In this document: positions 4,195-5,512 of the stretch, piece after piece
Layout: each line of letters begins with the position of its first letter
Numbering within the stretch: position 1 is the stretch's first letter
Source: Caldora sp. SIO3E6
GTDB taxonomy: Bacteria > Cyanobacteriota > Cyanobacteriia > Cyanobacteriales > Coleofasciculaceae
NCBI GenBank assembly: GCA_010672185.1
Contig: JAAHHL010000543.1
Location: 1 to 5,512 of the forward strand
Direction of reading: 5' to 3'
Length of the DNA stretch: 5,512 nt
Position numbers and translations under genes: made by a program
Notes under the pieces: model-generated
Database searches by the model: none
Told to the model about the DNA's origin: nothing
Seen by the model: only the letters and a program-made list of their open reading frames with translations

Positions 4195-5512
4195 TTACTC
4201 TTCATCATCCAGACGGTGACCCAACACAGTAAAAACTTGACTTTGCTCAAATAACTGCACCAAGTCACCGTTAATTTTATTGTTTGCGGCTTCTTCTCGT
4301 AAAATTTTGAGGGCAATTTTTGTTGGTAGACGACGCTTATAAGGGCGATCGCTAGCCGTGAGAGCATCGTAAATATCCGCAATGGTGAGCATTTGGGTTT
4401 GACTGGTAATGTCCTCCTGCTTCAACCCTAGAGGATAGCCACTGCCATCTAGCTTTTCGTGATGTCCATAGGCAATTTTGGGAACATCTTTGAGATGCTT
4501 AGTCCAAGGAATGCGCTTCAGGAAGTGGTAGGTATGAGTAACGTGAGCTTCAATACCCAGTCGTTCTTGGGATGTTAAGTTGCCTCGGGCAATCATTAGC
4601 TGAGCTATTTCTTCTTCTGTAATCAGAGGCTTGGTGGAACCATCAAGATCTTGATATCTATACTCAGACATCGTTGTTAGTTGATCTAAAACTTCTTCAG
4701 CAGAAGCTTGCAACTCTTTCTTGTTGATGATGTTAGGTTCATTGAGTTCTTTGACTAATTGCCAGTAGTGATTTAGCTTATCAATAGCTTGAGCCAGTTG
4801 GATATCGAATTGCTCGAGTTGTTGGCAATGGGGACAGTTACCTTGTTTGCCATTGTCCAAATGTTGGTGAGAGGCATTTACTAAAAGGTGTTGGAACTTC
4901 TTGTGGGCACATTCCATTTCCAGAGTACGCTGTGCCAGAGCCAAACGATGGCGAATTGCTTCTAGTTGGATTGGGTAGAGTTTTTTCTGCTTGTTTAAAA
5001 TCGCTTCTGGAACACCTACTTTGCCAAAGTCGTGCAATAAGGCAGCATAGCGAATTTCCTTGATTTGGCGATCTGTTAAATAAATCAAACGTAGGGAACC
5101 AGTGCCAATGGCAGAAGTATTCTGTGCCAGCCGCACCGTCAACTCGGCTACTCGTTCTGAGTGACCAGAGGTTGTCGAATCTCGTGTTTCAATAATTTGT
5201 ACAGAAGCTCTGACAAAACCTTCAAAAAGATTTTCGATACTCTTTTGCAGATGATTGCGTTCAATGGAAATTGCTGCCTGAGAAGCAAGCGATCGCACGA
5301 TTCTTTCTTCCCATTCTGAATAAGGCTGGGTCAACTCCATTGTTTTTTCTGGACAAAGGATAATATCATGTGCTACCTTACGGTTAATCAGCTGCAATAC
5401 ACCAATCACTTCCCCATCTTGATCCTGCATGGGTAGCACCAAAACCGAACCAGTTCTATAGGGCATAGAAGTGTCAAAACTGCGGTCTAGTGCAAAAGGG
5501 ACCTCTGATGGT
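4195..5512 (-). CDS. GAF domain / HD-GYP phosphodiesterase, C-terminal part, partial at right edge
   Basis: The HD-GYP class of HD hydrolases degrades cyclic di-GMP or related cyclic nucleotides with a metal centre; GAF domains sense small ligands or mediate dimerisation. The frame is open to the right edge, and the codons before the ATG at 5464-5466 (reading FALDRSFDTS) continue a GAF domain, so that ATG is internal. Counting from it: end of GAF with GSVLVLPM and GVLQLINRK (6-30), linker helix (50-95), GHSERV (101-106), the HD motif LLHDFGKVGVP (143-153), EAHVTHT (306-312), HHEKLDGSGYP (335-345) and ADIYDALTASDRPYK (363-377). The usual metal ligands and GYP residues are kept, which predicts an active enzyme. 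Oddity: about 135 residues (164-297), with CAH (186-188) and CPHC (211-214), are inserted between the HD and GYP halves. Synechocystis Slr2100, a cGMP phosphodiesterase, may be a relative; substrate is not clear from sequence. Confidence 0.93.
   Translation of the reverse strand, partial: PSEVPFALDRSFDTSMPYRTGSVLVLPMQDQDGEVIGVLQLINRKVAHDIILCPEKTMELTQPYSEWEERIVRSLASQAAISIERNHLQKSIENLFEGFVRASVQIIETRDSTTSGHSERVAELTVRLAQNTSAIGTGSLRLIYLTDRQIKEIRYAALLHDFGKVGVPEAILNKQKKLYPIQLEAIRHRLALAQRTLEMECAHKKFQHLLVNASHQHLDNGKQGNCPHCQQLEQFDIQLAQAIDKLNHYWQLVKELNEPNIINKKELQASAEEVLDQLTTMSEYRYQDLDGSTKPLITEEEIAQLMIARGNLTSQERLGIEAHVTHTYHFLKRIPWTKHLKDVPKIAYGHHEKLDGSGYPLGLKQEDITSQTQMLTIADIYDALTASDRPYKRRLPTKIALKILREEAANNKINGDLVQLFEQSQVFTVLGHRLDDEE

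Noticed and set aside
4191..4382. Minus-strand frame of 63 codons
   Set aside because: It is an out-of-frame shadow of the HD-GYP coding region.

Overview
The window looks like chromosomal DNA from a cyanobacterium, probably a filamentous one. It holds five copies of the HIP1 octamer GCGATCGC, two long arrays of 7-bp tandem repeats of the kind found in filamentous cyanobacteria, and a palindromic GGGCGCAC/GTGCGCCC element. Its proteins (MurF, Pth, a GAF/HD-GYP protein and two small or uncharacterised cyanobacterial families) resemble cyanobacterial homologues as I remember them. The species cannot be named from this stretch.

Layout: bases 1-700 (minus) are the N-terminal half of murF, cut by the left edge. 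Bases 701-1062 are an AT-rich divergent promoter region. Bases 1063-2349 (plus) encode a 428-residue protein of unknown function. Its 3' end faces pth (2569-3192, minus), and the space between the two stop codons is almost filled by two inverted arrays of heptamer repeats. Upstream of pth are a 93-bp patch of overlapping inverted repeats (3226-3318) and a small gene, probably DUF2811 (3350-3574, minus). The largest region without a gene (3575-4194) holds a long leader or candidate small RNA, a TATAAT box, a perfect HLR1 site (the RpaB-binding motif of light-regulated promoters) and a cluster of cyanobacterial-type DnaA boxes at 21-bp spacing. Bases 4195-5512 (minus) encode the C-terminal part of a GAF/HD-GYP phosphodiesterase, cut by the right edge.

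The named genes do not form one pathway. murF acts in peptidoglycan precursor synthesis, pth recycles peptidyl-tRNA, and the HD-GYP protein probably degrades a cyclic (di)nucleotide. DUF2811 and pth may be cotranscribed from the HLR1-associated promoter, with the inverted-repeat patch acting as a partial terminator or attenuator between them; this is inference. The most interesting part is 3661-4017, where a light-response operator, a possible HLR1-controlled RNA and a DnaA-box cluster lie within about 350 bp.
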